Counted from the first letter of the stretch, positions 44,625 through 55,010 are shown. The stretch is 64,000 nucleotides of DNA from Melaminivora suipulveris (GCF_003008575.1 NZ_CP027667.1:3690021-3754020); one strand, 5' to 3'. The notes: generated by a model not told the origin, from the letters alone. Translations and numbers: made by a program.

Positions 44625-45454
44625 TGCCCACGCCCGCGCCGTTCATCCTCGTGCAGTCAGCCGGCAACGCGCTGGTCAAGGAGCTGCGCCGCCTCGCGCA
44701 CGACAGCACCGCCTATCGCAAGGCGGGCCGTGTCTGGGTCGAGGGAGACCACCTGTGCAGCGCGGCCCTGGCGCGTGGCCGCAAACCAGCCTTGGCGGTG
44801 TTTTCTGAGTCTTATTGGCCTCGGGTCGGCGTGGAATATACGCAAGCAGCTATGAAAAACATAGTGATTGCCGACGCGCTGTGGGCGGCCATCACCGCGC
44901 TGGAGTCGCCCGCCCATATGGGCTTCGTGCTCGATCTGCCGGGCGACGCGCGCCTTGTGCCCGATGCGCCCACCGTGGTGCTGGATCGGCTGCAGGACGC
45001 CGGCAACGTCGGCTCCATCCTGCGCAGCGCGGCAGCGTTCGGCTTTACACAGATAGCGGCCATCAAGGGCACGGCGGCGCTGTGGTCGCCCAAAGTGCTG
45101 CGCGCGGGCATGGGTGCGCACTTTGGGCTGCGGCTGGTGGAAGCGCTGGACGAGACGGCGCTGGCCGAGCAACTGCAGGTGCCGCTGCTGGCCACCAGCT
45201 CGCACCAGGGCGACCACCTGCACCGTGCAAAGCTGCCCTGGCCCTGCGGCTGGGTCCTGGGCCACGAGGGACAGGGCGTCTCGCCCACCCTGGAAGGGCG
45301 CGCGGCCCAGCGCATCCGCATCACGCAGCCGGGCGGCGAAGAGTCGCTGAACGTGGCGGCCGCCGCCGCCATCTGCCTGCACGCGAGCACGGCGGCACGC
45401 GCAGGCGCATCCGCAGGCCCGGCGTCCGGATGCGAAAGCGCCGCGCCGCCCTGA
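44624..45454 (+). CDS. TrmH/SpoU family RNA 2'-O-methyltransferase
   Basis: The 276-residue protein has an N-terminal L30e-like substrate-binding region (about 1-95) and a C-terminal SPOUT domain with a trefoil knot. The motifs are LDRLQDAGNVGSILRSAAAFG (motif 1, about 122), GWVLGHEGQGVS (motif 2) and GGEESLNVAAAAAI (motif 3). It is likely to methylate rRNA or tRNA; the exact nucleotide cannot be told. Residues about 60-81 in the linker between the domains are encoded by repeat copy I. It is the last gene of the lpx-rnhB run and is translationally coupled to rnhB. Confidence 0.9.
   Translation: MPTPAPFILVQSAGNALVKELRRLAHDSTAYRKAGRVWVEGDHLCSAALARGRKPALAVFSESYWPRVGVEYTQAAMKNIVIADALWAAITALESPAHMGFVLDLPGDARLVPDAPTVVLDRLQDAGNVGSILRSAAAFGFTQIAAIKGTAALWSPKVLRAGMGAHFGLRLVEALDETALAEQLQVPLLATSSHQGDHLHRAKLPWPCGWVLGHEGQGVSPTLEGRAAQRIRITQPGGEESLNVAAAAAICLHASTAARAGASAGPASGCESAAPP
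44801..44864 (+). repeat. Dispersed AT-rich element, copy I (inside the TrmH-family gene)
   Basis: TTTTCTGAGTCTTATTGGCC, then GGTCGGCGTGGAATATACGC, then AAGCAGCTATGAAAAACATAG. It is in frame and read as WPRVGVEYTQAAMKNIV, the same reading frame as in aceF, dxr and lpxB. Confidence 0.8.
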
Positions 45455-45469
45455 GCGTGTGGCGCTCCC

Positions 45470-46401
45470 TCAGTAGCGATAGATTGCCGCCAGCCCGCTC
45501 TTGGTCGGCATCCGGTCAGTCGGTACCACGACCACCTCGCCGCCGTTTTTCATGACCAGCTCGGCCACGTCGTCCAGCAGGTCGTCGATCTCCGGGTTGG
45601 CCAACTCGTCGAACTCGATACGCCCGGTCTGCCGATCCATACGCCCGGGAATGTGCTTTTCGGCTTCGACCAACAGCGTCGCCACGCGGCCTTCGCCCGC
45701 AGCGCGCGCGACTCCTGCCAGATCGCTCTCAGCCTCGCCGCGCGCCTGTGCCGCGCCAAAGGTGTCGACCAGGCCAGCCAGCCGCTCCAGATACAAGGGC
45801 TCGACCAGTTGCCAGGCGCGCTTGCTCAGCTCCTCGATCAGCCCCCGATCCAGCGCACGCAGGAATTTTTCCGCGTCGCTGTCGAGGATGTTGGAGTTGT
45901 CCGTGCGCAGCGCATCGGCGCTGACCTGCGGCACCGCCGGGTGTAGCTCCACCGGCATCAGGCCATAGCGGTTGCCCTCATACAGCGTCACGCTGTCGCG
46001 GCTCAGGCTCAGCACCTGGTAGTCGCCGGCCGACTGCAAGGTGCGCAGCAGCGGCTTGAGGTGAAACCTGTCCGCCACGATGGCCAGGTCGGGCATGGGG
46101 CGGTTGACGTGGTAGATGCGGAAAAACCCCGGCGCACTCAGGCAAACCAGGCCATCGGCCGTGTGCTGCCAGAAATCGTAGTCATCGGCCAGCTTGCGCA
46201 GCGGCGCCAGCAGCGGCTCGGAGTCGTGCTGGAATACTGCTGCGCCAGCGACGCCTCCAGCTCCTTGAGCAGATTGCCGAACTGGATCGGATGGCCGGCA
46301 TTGTCCGGATGCGAGCGGTGCGTGCGCTGGTACAGCGACAGGCAGGGCGGCTGGGCGTCAAACAGTTTTTTGGTCAAGAAATCCGACTGCAGTGTGTCCA
46401 T
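45470..46401 (-). pseudogene. baeRF (archaeo-eukaryotic release factor-like) family protein, frameshifted
   Basis: The start MDTLQSDFLTKKLFDAQPP at 46401 and the remainder (to YGLMPVEL ... SGLAAIYRY, stop 45470) are in different frames. Reading switches at about 46228-46233: after QQYS the first frame becomes Arg/Trp-rich nonsense, while the other frame continues sensibly as HDSEPLLAPLRKLADDYDFW. One missing base explains it, and the repaired protein would be 310 residues. CLSLYQRTHRS, LADDYDF and the C-terminal VVPTDRMPTKSGLAAIYRY resemble the baeRF family 3, thought to work on ribosomes or RNA. Either a real mutation or a sequencing error is possible. It is convergent with the methyltransferase gene. 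Confidence 0.7.
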
Positions 46402-46576
46402 GGGGGTCCTCCTTCGTGTCAATCGATGAACATCGGGGACCGTAACATCCACAGCATGGGCAGAGATGTAGGCCGGGCGCGTCATTGTCCGCAGCCACTC
46501 GCCGCATGACCGGAACGCGCCTGGGCGGTCACAAAGATATCGACGGCAGCAAGCCCTCGCCGCGCCTGAAAAAGCA

Positions 46577-46608
46577 AAAACCCCGCTATTCTTTGAATAG
46601 CAGGGTTT
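46577..46608 (-). terminator. Terminator downstream of tRNA-Thr
   Basis: AAACCC-c-GCTATTC and GAATAGC-a-GGGTTT form a long imperfect stem; on the minus strand it is followed by a T-run (complement of the A-run at about 46574-46580). It lies 12 bases after the 3' end of the tRNA gene. Confidence 0.85.
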
Positions 46609-46620
46609 AGTTGTATGCCT

Positions 46621-46696
46621 TGGTGCCGGAGAGAGGAATCGAACCCCCGACCTTCTCATTACGAATGAGCTGCTCTACCGACTGAGCTACTCCGGC
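46621..46696 (-). tRNA. tRNA-Thr(CGT)
   Basis: The 76-base cloverleaf on the minus strand has the acceptor stem GCCGGAG/CTCCGGC with an encoded CCA, a D arm AGCTCAGTCGGTAGAGC, an anticodon arm CTCATTCGTAATGAG with anticodon CGT, and the T arm GTCGGGGGTTCGATTCC. It reads ACG threonine codons. It lies between fbp and its own terminator. Confidence 0.97.
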
Positions 46697-46731
46697 CAAG
46701 ACCGCGATTATATATCGCTTTGCTGGCCGTC

Positions 46732-47751
46732 TCAGGCGTTGCTGCCGGCCTCGCCGTGGTAGCTCGTTACCCGCTCGACCTCGTTCTTCGAGCCCAGGAT
46801 CACGCTCACGCGCTGGTGCAATTGGGTGGGTTGCACATCCAGGATGCGCTCGCATCCATTGGTGGCGCTGCCGCCGGCCTGCTCGACCAGCCAACCCATG
46901 GGATTGGCCTCGTACATCAGGCGCAGCTTGCCCGGCTTGTTTGGCTCGCGCTTGTCCCAGGGGTACATGAAGATGCCGCCGCGCATCAGGATGCGGTGCA
47001 CGTCGGCCACCATGCTGGCGATCCAGCGCATGTTGAAGTTCTTGCCGCGTGGACCGGTCTCGCCTGCCAGGCACTCGTCGATGTAGCGGCGCACCGGAGC
47101 ATCCCAGTGGCGCATGTTGCTCATGTTGATGGCGAACTCCTTGGTGTCCTCGGGGATGCGGATGTTCTCGCGCGTCAGCACGAAGGAGCCTTGCTCGCGG
47201 TCCAGCGTGAACATGGCCACGCCGTCGCCCACCGTGAGCACCAGCGTGGTCTGCGGGCCGTAGATGCAATAGCCCGCCGCCACCTGCGCCGAGCCCGGCT
47301 GCAGGAAGTCGCTCTCGTGTACGCCGGGGTGGCCCTCGGGTTTTTTGAGCACGCTGAAGATGGTGCCGATGCTGACGTTGACGTCGATGTTGGAAGAGCC
47401 ATCCAGCGGGTCGAACAGCAGCAGGTATTCGCCCTGCGGGTAGCGGTTGGGCACCAGGTAGATGCCCTCCATCTCCTCGCTGGCCATGGCGGCCAGGTGG
47501 CCGCCCCACTCGTTGGCCTCGATCAACGTCTCGTTGGCGATGATGTCCAGCTTCTTTTGCACCTCACCCTGCACGTTCTCGGTGCTGGCCGTGCCCATCA
47601 CGTCGCCCAGGTCGCCCTTGTTCACGGCCAGGGCGATGCGCTTGCAGGCGCGCGCCACGACTTCCAGCAGCAGGCGCAGCTGCGGCGGGATGCGGCCGTG
47701 GTCGCGCTGCTGCTCGACCAGGTAGCGGGTGAAGCTGATGCGTTCGGTCAT
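46732..47751 (-). CDS. fbp: Fructose-1,6-bisphosphatase class I
   Basis: The 339-residue gluconeogenic enzyme removes the 1-phosphate of fructose 1,6-bisphosphate. The metal-binding motif [11 protein letters not shown] (Asp114, Asp117) and ASEEME are present, and [23 protein letters not shown] is the conserved substrate-binding region. It is 35 bases upstream of the tRNA gene on the same strand and 31 bases downstream of pepN. Confidence 0.97.
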   Translation of the reverse strand: MTERISFTRYLVEQQRDHGRIPPQLRLLLEVVARACKRIALAVNKGDLGDVMGTASTENVQGEVQKKLDIIANETLIEANEWGGHLAAMASEEMEGIYLVPNRYPQGEYLLLFDPLDGSSNIDVNVSIGTIFSVLKKPEGHPGVHESDFLQPGSAQVAAGYCIYGPQTTLVLTVGDGVAMFTLDREQGSFVLTRENIRIPEDTKEFAINMSNMRHWDAPVRRYIDECLAGETGPRGKNFNMRWIASMVADVHRILMRGGIFMYPWDKREPNKPGKLRLMYEANPMGWLVEQAGGSATNGCERILDVQPTQLHQRVSVILGSKNEVERVTSYHGEAGSNA

Positions 47752-47782
47752 TGCGGTCTCCCTCCTCGGTATCGTTGAACGG

Positions 47783-50500
47783 TCAGTCGGCCAGGGCGCG
47801 TGTCACGACTTCGCGCACGTCATTGGACAGGCTGCCGGCGGCGGCCACGCGCGCCACGGCCTCGCGCGCTGCGCTGCGGTAGGGCTCGGCCAGTTTGCGC
47901 CAGCGGTCCAGCGAGCGCGCCAGGCGCGCCGCCACCTGGGCGTTGATGGCGTCGAGCTGCAACACCTGCTCGGCCCAGAAGGCGTAGCCGGCGCCATCGG
48001 CGCGGTGCAGGCCGGCCGGGTTGCCATTGCAGTAGCTGAAGATCACGCTGCGCGCACGGTTGGGGTTGTGCAGCGAGAAATCCGGGTGCTGCATCAGCTG
48101 GCGCACGACGGGCAGGACGTCACCGCCGCGGTCGGGCGCCATGGCCTGCAGGGCAAACCATTTGTCGATGACCAGCGCGTCGCCCTTGAACTGGGTGTGA
48201 AAGCGCTCCAGTGCCGGCTGCGCCAGATCGCTGCCGCTGCCCACCAGGGCGGACAGGGCGTTGATGCGGTCGGTCATGTTGCCCGCCACCTTGAAACGCT
48301 GGTAGGCCTTGCCTGGCCAGACCGCGTCGCCCTGCGCCTGCGCGGCCAAGCACAGCATGGCCAGCGCCGTGCCGGCCAGTGCGCGACGGCCGGCGCTGGC
48401 GGCATCGGGGCTGTAGGCGCCACTGTCCTGGTGCGCCTCGAAGGCCCATTGCCAGTCCGGCTGCAAGGCGACGGCCAACTCCAGGCGCAGCGCTTCGCGC
48501 ACGGCGTGCACGCGCTGGGGATCGACCTCGTCCAGCTGCTCGGCGATGTAGGCCTCGGAAGGCAGCGTCAGCACCAGATCCTTGAAAGCCGCATCGAGCT
48601 GCGGATGGCGCAGCACGCCGCGCAGTGCCTGTACCAGCGCCGGAGAGAGCAATTTCTGGCCAGAAGCGGCTTCAGTCGACGTGGATGAATGAGAGTCAGC
48701 TATATGTTTTGTAGCAACCCGCAGCATCAGCCGCTGCCCTGCTTCCCAGCGGTTGAAGGGGTCGCTGTCGTGGGCCAGCAGAAGCAGCAGATCCTCGTCG
48801 CTGTACTCGCAATCCAGGCAGACCGGAGCGCTGAAGGCGCGCAGCAGCGACGGCACGGGCGGCTGCGCCACGCCGGTGAAGGTCAGCGTCTGGCTGGCTT
48901 CGTGCAGCACGATGGTGCGCTCCGGGCCGCTCGCCTGAGCCTCACCGGCCAGCTGCAGGGGCAGGGCGCTGCCATCGCGCCCCAGCAGGCCCAGAGCCAC
49001 CGGGATGACGAAAGGCTGCTTGTCCGGCTGGCCGGGCGTGGGCGCGCAGCTTTGCGACAAGGTCAGGGTATAGGTCTGCGCAACGGCGTCGTAGTGCCCC
49101 TCGGCCTTGACGCGCGGCGTGCCGGCCTGTGAATACCAGCGTTTGAATTGCTCCAGGCGGTTGCCGAGCTCACTGCCCGGGTTGGCGTCCGCCATGGCCT
49201 GGGCGAAATCGTCGCAGGTCACGGCCTGGCCGTCGTGGCGCTCGAAGTACAGCTGCATGCCGCGCGCGAAGCCTTCACGCCCGACCAGGTTGTGCTGCAT
49301 GCGCACCACCTCGGCGCCCTTTTCGTAGATGGTGACGGTGTAGAAGTTGTTGATCTCGACGTAGCTGTCGGGCCGCACCGGGTGCGCCATGGGGCCGGCG
49401 TCCTCGGGGAACTGCACGGTGCGCAGCACGCGCACGTCCTCGATGCGCTTGACCGCGCGCGCCGATGCGCTGCCGGCCATGTCCATCGAGAACTCCTGAT
49501 CGCGGAACACCGTCAGCCCCTCCTTCAGGCTGAGCTGGAACCAGTCGCGGCAGGTGACGCGGTTGCCCGTCCAGTTGTGGAAGTACTCGTGCCCCACCAC
49601 CGATTCGACGTTGGCAAAATCCACGTCGGTGGCCGTCGCCTGGCTGGCCAGCACGTACTTGGTGTTGAAGACGTTCAGGCCCTTGTTCTCCATCGCGCCC
49701 ATGTTGAAGTCGCTGGTGGCGACGATCATGAAGCGTTCAAGGTCCAGCGGAAGGTTGAAGCGTGCCTCGTCCCAGGCGATGGACGCCATGAGCGAGTTCA
49801 TGGCGTGCTCGGTCTTTTGCAGGTCGCCCGCGCGCACCCAGACCTGCAGCAGGTGCTCGCCGCCGTTGCGGCTTTTGATCTTTTGCTCGCGCGCGACCAG
49901 CTTGCCGGCGACCAGGGCAAACAGATAGCTGGGCTTCTTGTGCGGGTCGTGCCAGCGGGCGAAGTGGCGGCCACCGTCGAGCTCGCCGGACTCCACCAGG
50001 TTGCCGTTGGATAGCAGCACCGGATACGCGGCCTTGTCCGCGCGCAGCAGCACGCTGTAGCTTGCCATGACGTCCGGGCGGTCCAGGAAGTAGGTGATGC
50101 GTCGAAAACCCTGCGCCTCGCACTGCGTGAAGAAGGTGCCCTCGCTCACGTACAAGCCCGACAGCTGCGTGTTCTTGACCGGCTGGCAGGTGGTGAAGAT
50201 CTCCAGCTCGAACGGCTCATGCCCCTCGGGCAGGTTCTCCAGCACCAGCTGGCCGCCGTCCATCTTGAACGAGGTGCCGGCGCCGTTGACCTGCACGCGC
50301 GCCAGATTCAGCTCCTCGCCATCCAGGCGCAGCGGCTGGGCCGGCACGTCGGGGTTGCGGCGCAGGCGCATCTTGCTCAGCACGCGCGTCTTGGCCGGGT
50401 CCAGATCGAAGGTGAGTTCCACCGTGTCGATCCAGTAGGCCGGCGGGCAGTAGTCCAGCCGATGCACGGCCGTGGCCGTCTGTCCTTCTCTCATCATCAT
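47783..50500 (-). CDS. pepN: Aminopeptidase N
   Basis: The roughly 905-residue M1 zinc aminopeptidase removes N-terminal residues from peptides. GAMENKG (about 268) binds the substrate N-terminus, and the zinc ligands are in HEYFHNW (about 304-310) with Glu327 in KEGLT. The length and the four-domain layout match E. coli PepN. Three adjacent ATG codons (50500, 50497, 50494) and one five codons upstream (50515) are possible starts. Residues about 594-616 in the C-terminal domain, rich in Ser, Thr and His, come from repeat copy J in antisense orientation. Confidence 0.96.
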   Translation of the reverse strand: MMMREGQTATAVHRLDYCPPAYWIDTVELTFDLDPAKTRVLSKMRLRRNPDVPAQPLRLDGEELNLARVQVNGAGTSFKMDGGQLVLENLPEGHEPFELEIFTTCQPVKNTQLSGLYVSEGTFFTQCEAQGFRRITYFLDRPDVMASYSVLLRADKAAYPVLLSNGNLVESGELDGGRHFARWHDPHKKPSYLFALVAGKLVAREQKIKSRNGGEHLLQVWVRAGDLQKTEHAMNSLMASIAWDEARFNLPLDLERFMIVATSDFNMGAMENKGLNVFNTKYVLASQATATDVDFANVESVVGHEYFHNWTGNRVTCRDWFQLSLKEGLTVFRDQEFSMDMAGSASARAVKRIEDVRVLRTVQFPEDAGPMAHPVRPDSYVEINNFYTVTIYEKGAEVVRMQHNLVGREGFARGMQLYFERHDGQAVTCDDFAQAMADANPGSELGNRLEQFKRWYSQAGTPRVKAEGHYDAVAQTYTLTLSQSCAPTPGQPDKQPFVIPVALGLLGRDGSALPLQLAGEAQASGPERTIVLHEASQTLTFTGVAQPPVPSLLRAFSAPVCLDCEYSDEDLLLLLAHDSDPFNRWEAGQRLMLRVATKHIADSHSSTSTEAASGQKLLSPALVQALRGVLRHPQLDAAFKDLVLTLPSEAYIAEQLDEVDPQRVHAVREALRLELAVALQPDWQWAFEAHQDSGAYSPDAASAGRRALAGTALAMLCLAAQAQGDAVWPGKAYQRFKVAGNMTDRINALSALVGSGSDLAQPALERFHTQFKGDALVIDKWFALQAMAPDRGGDVLPVVRQLMQHPDFSLHNPNRARSVIFSYCNGNPAGLHRADGAGYAFWAEQVLQLDAINAQVAARLARSLDRWRKLAEPYRSAAREAVARVAAAGSLSNDVREVVTRALAD
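48651..48715 (+). repeat. Dispersed AT-rich element, copy J (inside pepN, antisense)
   Basis: On the plus strand: AATTTCTGGCCAGAAGCGGC, TTCAGTCGACGTGGATGAAT, GAGAGTCAGCTATATG and TTTTGTAGC. pepN is read on the other strand, giving [21 protein letters not shown], a segment rich in Ser/Thr/His and unlike the surrounding helices. Confidence 0.8.
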
Positions 50501-50546
50501 GGCAAATGCTTTCATCCAGGCCGCGCGCCCAGCGCGCGGGTGGGGG

Positions 50547-51651
50547 TTACAGGCCCTGCTTGAGGGAGGCTTCGATGAACGGGTCCAGGTCGCCGTCCAG
50601 CACCTTTTGCGTGGCCGAGATTTCGACGTTGGTGCGCAGATCCTTGATGCGGCTGTTGTCCAGCACGTAAGAGCGGATCTGGTGGCCCCAGCCGACGTCG
50701 GTCTTGGTGTCTTCCAGCTTTTGCTGCTCTTCCATGCGCTTGTGCATCTCCAGCTCATACAGCTTGGAGCGCAGGCGCTGCCAGGCCACGTCGCGGTTGC
50801 TGTGCTGGCTGCGGCCGTCCTGGCACTGCACCACGATGCCCGTGGGAATGTGCGTCAGGCGCACGGCCGAATCGGTCTTGTTGATGTGCTGGCCGCCAGC
50901 GCCGGAGGCGCGGAAGGTGTCGGTGCGCACGTCGGCCGGGTTGATGTCGATCTCGATGGAGTCGTCGATCTCCGGGTAGACGAACAGCGAGGCAAACGAA
51001 GTGTGGCGCCCGCCGGACGAATCAAAGGGCGACTTGCGCACCAGGCGGTGCACCCCCGTTTCGGTGCGCAGCAGGCCGTAGGCGTACTCGCCCTCGATGT
51101 GGATGGTCGCGCCCTTGATGCCGGCGATGTCGCCCGGCGTTTCATCGTCGACCGTGGCCTTGAAGCCCTTGCGCTCGGCGTAGCGCAAATATTGGCGCAG
51201 CAGCATGCCGGCCCAGTCGCAGGCTTCGGTGCCGCCGGCACCGGCCTGGATGTCGATGTAGCAGTTCAGCGGGTCGGCCTCGCGGCCGAACATGCGGCGG
51301 AACTCCAGCTCCTCGATCAGCGGCTGCAGCTTGGCTGCCTCGGCTTCGATGGCGGACAGGCCGGCGTCATCGTCCTCGTCGCGGCTCATCTCGAAGAGCT
51401 CGCTGTTGTCGGCCAGTTCGCTGGTCAGCTTTTGCAGCGTCAGCACCACGGCGTCGAGCGACTTCTTCTCCTTACCCAGCTCCTGCGCCTTCTTCGGGTC
51501 GTTCCAGACGGCCGGGTCTTCCAGCGACGCGTTTACCGTGCGCAGGCGTTCGTATTTGGCATCGTAGTCAAAGATACCTCCGTAATTCCTGAGTGCGCTC
51601 GCTCAGGTCTTCGAGGGTGTTTTCGATCTGGTTGATGCGTTCTGCTTCCAT
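50547..51651 (-). CDS. prfB: Peptide chain release factor 2 (programmed +1 frameshift)
   Basis: The first 27 codons (51651-51571) run from ATG to CTT and then meet TGA at 51570-51568. Slipping forward by one base (continuing with GAC at 51569) gives 367 residues in total. The main frame has the RF2 domain with [21 protein letters not shown] and the catalytic GGQ in [20 protein letters not shown]2 reads UGA and UAA, so its own UGA senses RF2 scarcity. The frameshift site is fully conserved compared with E. coli. The gene is 46 bases upstream of pepN. Confidence 0.97.
51567..51582 (-). promoter_or_regulatory. prfB +1 programmed frameshift site
   Basis: On the minus strand: the internal Shine-Dalgarno-like CGGAGG (51577-51582), then TAT, CTT, TGA and C. 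This is the classical arrangement, with the SD-like motif three bases before the slippery CTT-TGA-C. Confidence 0.97.
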
Positions 51652-51874
51652 GGTGTTTCTGTCCTGTGTGTTTTGCGGGAATAACCGGCGATTTTCTCAT
51701 GGCCCACCCGGCGCGGCTGTCGCAAGGGATTGGCGGCGCGGCTTTGCTCGGGGCTCCGTGTTTACCCCATGCGGCCCAGGCGCCACGCCGAGCAGCAAGC
51801 AAAAAGGGTAGTGCGCGTGCGCCGAGCGGCTTACAGTGCACCGGCATCAGCCACATTGCAAAGGAGACAAACAC

Positions 51875-53200
51875 ATGCAACGCAAGATTGCAGCCATCGC
51901 CCTCGCGGCGGGCTTGGCGGGACTGGCAGGCTTTGCCAGCGCGGGCACGGTCACGGTGATCACCTCGTTCCCGAAGGAGCTCACGACGGCCTACCAGAAG
52001 GCTTTTGAGGCCGCCAACCCCGGCATCAAGATCGAGATCCTGAACAAGAACACCACCGCCTCGGTGGCCTACATCCGCGAGCTGCCCGAGGGCCAGCGCC
52101 CGGATGTCATGTGGGCGAGCGCCCCCGACGCCTTCGAGGTGCTGGCCAGCTACAAGCTGCTGCAGAGCGCGCCCGAGGTGGTCAACAAGAGCGCGCCGGC
52201 AAAAATCGGCAACTACCCGCTCAACGACCCCAAGGGCATGTACTACGGCCAGGCGCTGGCCGGCTACGGCATCGAGTGGAACACGCGCTACCTGAAGGCG
52301 CACAAGCTCACCGCCCCGAAGCAATGGAGCGACCTGACGCGGCCCCAATATTTCGGCCACATCGCCATCTCCTCGCCCTCGCGCTCGGGCACGACGCAGC
52401 TCACCGTGGAGACCATCCTGCAGGGCGAGGGCTGGGACAAGGGCTGGTCGCAACTGCTGCAGATGATGGGCAACGCCGCCGCCGTCACCGACCGCAGCTT
52501 CGCCGTGCCCGATGGCGTGAACAACGGGCAGTACGGCATCGGCATCGTGATCGACTTCCTGGCGCTGGCGGGCAAATATTCGGGCTACCCGGTGGAGTTC
52601 ACCTACCCGAGCATGACGGCGGTGGTGCCGGCCAACATCGCGCTGATCGCCGGCGCCAAGAACCCCGACGAGGCCAAGAAGTTCATGGCCTGGACCATGT
52701 CGGTGCCGGGCCAGCAGCTGCTGTTCGACAACAAGATCGCGCGCCTGCCCATCCTGCCGTACAGCCAGCTCAAGGCGCCCGCCGGCTACCCCGTGCCGCA
52801 GGACATCGCCGCGCACGCCAAGGTGCAGTTCGACAGCGAACTCTCGGGCCAGCGCTATCCGGTGGTCATCAGCCTGTTCGATCAGATGATCACCTTCCGC
52901 CTGAAAGAGCTGCAGGCCGCGACCAAGTCCATCCACGAGGCGACCGCCGCGCTCAAGGCCAAACCCAACGCCAAGGGCAACGAGCTGCTGGCGCAGGCGC
53001 GCAGCCTGGCCTACACGCCGCTGGTGGGCGCGGAGAACGTCAAGAACCCCGAGTTCCTGGAGCTGTTCCGCAAGAGCCGGCGCGACGTGGCCGTTTCCAA
53101 GGAGCTGACCGGCATGGAGCAGATGTGGTCGGAAAAGGCGCGCGCCAATTACGAGCGCGCCAGGCAGCTGGCCGACGAAGCGCGCGCCCTGGCCAAGTAA
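51875..53200 (+). CDS. ABC transporter periplasmic substrate-binding protein
   Basis: The 441-residue protein has a signal peptide (MQRKIAAIALAAGLAGLAGFASA) and the type-2 periplasmic binding fold of family-1 solute-binding proteins: VTVITSFPKELTTAYQKAFE, MWASAPDAFEVL, YGQALAGYGIEWNT, FTYPSMTAVVPANIALIAGAKNPDEAKKFMAWT. Such proteins serve Fe(III), polyamine, or phosphonate/thiamine importers. The extended C-terminal region (about 350-441) is longer than in iron-binding FbpA. AAGGAGA precedes the ATG. The permease and ATPase genes follow, so this is a complete importer; the ligand is not known. Confidence 0.9.
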   Translation: MQRKIAAIALAAGLAGLAGFASAGTVTVITSFPKELTTAYQKAFEAANPGIKIEILNKNTTASVAYIRELPEGQRPDVMWASAPDAFEVLASYKLLQSAPEVVNKSAPAKIGNYPLNDPKGMYYGQALAGYGIEWNTRYLKAHKLTAPKQWSDLTRPQYFGHIAISSPSRSGTTQLTVETILQGEGWDKGWSQLLQMMGNAAAVTDRSFAVPDGVNNGQYGIGIVIDFLALAGKYSGYPVEFTYPSMTAVVPANIALIAGAKNPDEAKKFMAWTMSVPGQQLLFDNKIARLPILPYSQLKAPAGYPVPQDIAAHAKVQFDSELSGQRYPVVISLFDQMITFRLKELQAATKSIHEATAALKAKPNAKGNELLAQARSLAYTPLVGAENVKNPEFLELFRKSRRDVAVSKELTGMEQMWSEKARANYERARQLADEARALAK

Positions 53201-53267
53201 GCCGGCCACCTCCGCAGACCTCGCCCGCCCGTGCCTGTTGGCCGGCGGGCGCTCCTGGAACCACCCC

Positions 53268-55010
53268 ATGTCCGCAATTGCTGCGCCACCAGCGGCGCCC
53301 CAGGCACGCGCGACGCGCGCGGGCGCGCTCGTCGGCTTCGGGCCCTGGCTGGCCTTCGGGCTGATCCTGGCCTTCTTGCTGGTCTTCCTGGTCCTGCCCG
53401 TAGGCACGGTGATCTACACCGCCTTCGTCAACCAGGGCGGTGCGCTCACCTTCGGTCACTTCGAGAACTTCTTCGCGCAGCTCGTCTTTCGCGAGTCCTT
53501 CTTCAACAGCCTGAAGGTGGCGCTGGCCAGCACCTTCTTCGCCAGCGTGCTGGCGGTGCCGCTGGCGTATCTGACGGTGCGTTTCGAGTTCCGCGGCGCG
53601 CTCTTGATCCAGACGCTGGGCGTGCTGCCGCTGATCATGCCGCCCTTCGTCGGCGCGGTGGCGCTGCAGCTGATCTTCGGGCGCAGCGGCTCGGTCAATC
53701 TGCTGCTGGACGACTGGCTCGGCTTCACCATTCCCCTCATGGACGGGCTGATCGGCGTGACCTTCGTCGAGAGCATCCACTACTTCCCGTTCATCCTGCT
53801 GAACCTGGTCGCCGCCATGCGCAACATCGACGGTGCGATGGAGGAATCGGCCTTGAACCTGGGCGCGCGCGGCTGGCGGCTGTTTCGGCGCGTGATCTTT
53901 CCGCTGGCCATGCCGGGCTATCTGGCGGGCGCGGCGCTGGTTTTTGTCAAGGTGTTCGACGACCTGGGCACGCCCCTGGTCATGGGCGTGACCAACATGC
54001 TGGCGCCGCAGGCCTATCTGCGCATCACCTCGGTGGGCGTGGACGATCCGCTGGGCTACGTCATCAGCGTGATCATGATCGCGTTCTCCATCCTGGCGCT
54101 GTGGCTGGCCGCGCGCGTCATGAAGGGACGCGACTACGCCACCTTGCAAAAGGGCGGCAGCGCGCTGCAAAAACGCCGGCTGACGCCCTGGCAGGCCTTG
54201 CTGGCCTATGGCTGGATAGGCCTGGTGCTGCTCATCACGCTGGCGCCGCATATCGGCATCCTCCTGATGTCGTTCGCCAAGGTCTGGAGCTTTTCGGTGC
54301 TGCCCGACGCCTACACGCTCGAGCACTACGCCACCGTGTTCACCGACGCGCGCGGCATGGTCGGCAACACGCTGTTGTATTGCGTGCTGGCTGCCGGCCT
54401 GGACGTGGTCATCGGCACCGCCATCGCCTACCTGATCCTGCGCACGCGGCTGCCGGCGCGCCAGTGGCTGGACTGGCTGGCATCCGCCGCGCTGGCCATC
54501 CCCGGCCTGGTGCTGGCGATCGGCTACCTGCGGCTGTTTCGCGGCATGCATGTGCCGTTTTCGGACACGCTGATCGTCAACACCTGGGTGCTGATCATGC
54601 TGGCCTATGCCGTGCGGCGCCTGCCGTATGCGCTGCGCTCGTGCATGGCGGCGCTGCAGCAGGTGCACGTGTCGCTGGAGGAGGCGGCGCAGAGCCTGGG
54701 CGCCTCGCGCCTGTCGACCATCCGCCGCGTCACTGTGCCGCTGATGGCGGGCGGCATCCTGGCGGGCTTCGTCACCAGCTTCATCACCGCAGCGGTCGAG
54801 CTGTCGGCCACGCTGGTGCTGGTCTCCAGCGAAAGCCAGGCGCCCATGAGTCTGGGCATCTACCTGTACATGCAAAGCATCGCCGGGCGCGGGCCGGGCG
54901 CGGCACTGGGCGTGCTGGCCGTGCTGGTGGTGGGACTGGGCACGTATTTCTCGCACCGTTTCGTCGAGCGCTCACGCGCCGTGGCCGCACCAACCAAGGC
55001 ATCCGCATGA
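53268..55010 (+). CDS. ABC transporter permease, fused two-domain type
   Basis: The 580-residue membrane protein has about 12 hydrophobic helices arranged as two copies of the binding-protein-dependent transport fold, as in FbpB/SfuB. Each half has an EAA loop that contacts the ATPase: EESALNLGARGWRLFRRVIFPLAMPG (first half) and EEAAQSLGASRLSTIRRVTVPLMAGG (second half). It works with the binding protein upstream and the ATPase downstream. The stop overlaps the ATPase start (ATGA). Confidence 0.92.
   Translation: MSAIAAPPAAPQARATRAGALVGFGPWLAFGLILAFLLVFLVLPVGTVIYTAFVNQGGALTFGHFENFFAQLVFRESFFNSLKVALASTFFASVLAVPLAYLTVRFEFRGALLIQTLGVLPLIMPPFVGAVALQLIFGRSGSVNLLLDDWLGFTIPLMDGLIGVTFVESIHYFPFILLNLVAAMRNIDGAMEESALNLGARGWRLFRRVIFPLAMPGYLAGAALVFVKVFDDLGTPLVMGVTNMLAPQAYLRITSVGVDDPLGYVISVIMIAFSILALWLAARVMKGRDYATLQKGGSALQKRRLTPWQALLAYGWIGLVLLITLAPHIGILLMSFAKVWSFSVLPDAYTLEHYATVFTDARGMVGNTLLYCVLAAGLDVVIGTAIAYLILRTRLPARQWLDWLASAALAIPGLVLAIGYLRLFRGMHVPFSDTLIVNTWVLIMLAYAVRRLPYALRSCMAALQQVHVSLEEAAQSLGASRLSTIRRVTVPLMAGGILAGFVTSFITAAVELSATLVLVSSESQAPMSLGIYLYMQSIAGRGPGAALGVLAVLVVGLGTYFSHRFVERSRAVAAPTKASA

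Noticed and set aside
44801..44864. The TrmH-family gene as a frameshifted gene because of its odd linker
   Set aside because: The frame is continuous through the element copy, and both flanking domains are in the same frame.
46607..47509. A 300-codon minus frame running through the tRNA-Thr gene and fbp
   Set aside because: It overlaps a clear tRNA and an out-of-frame fbp, and its end is the translated tRNA sequence.
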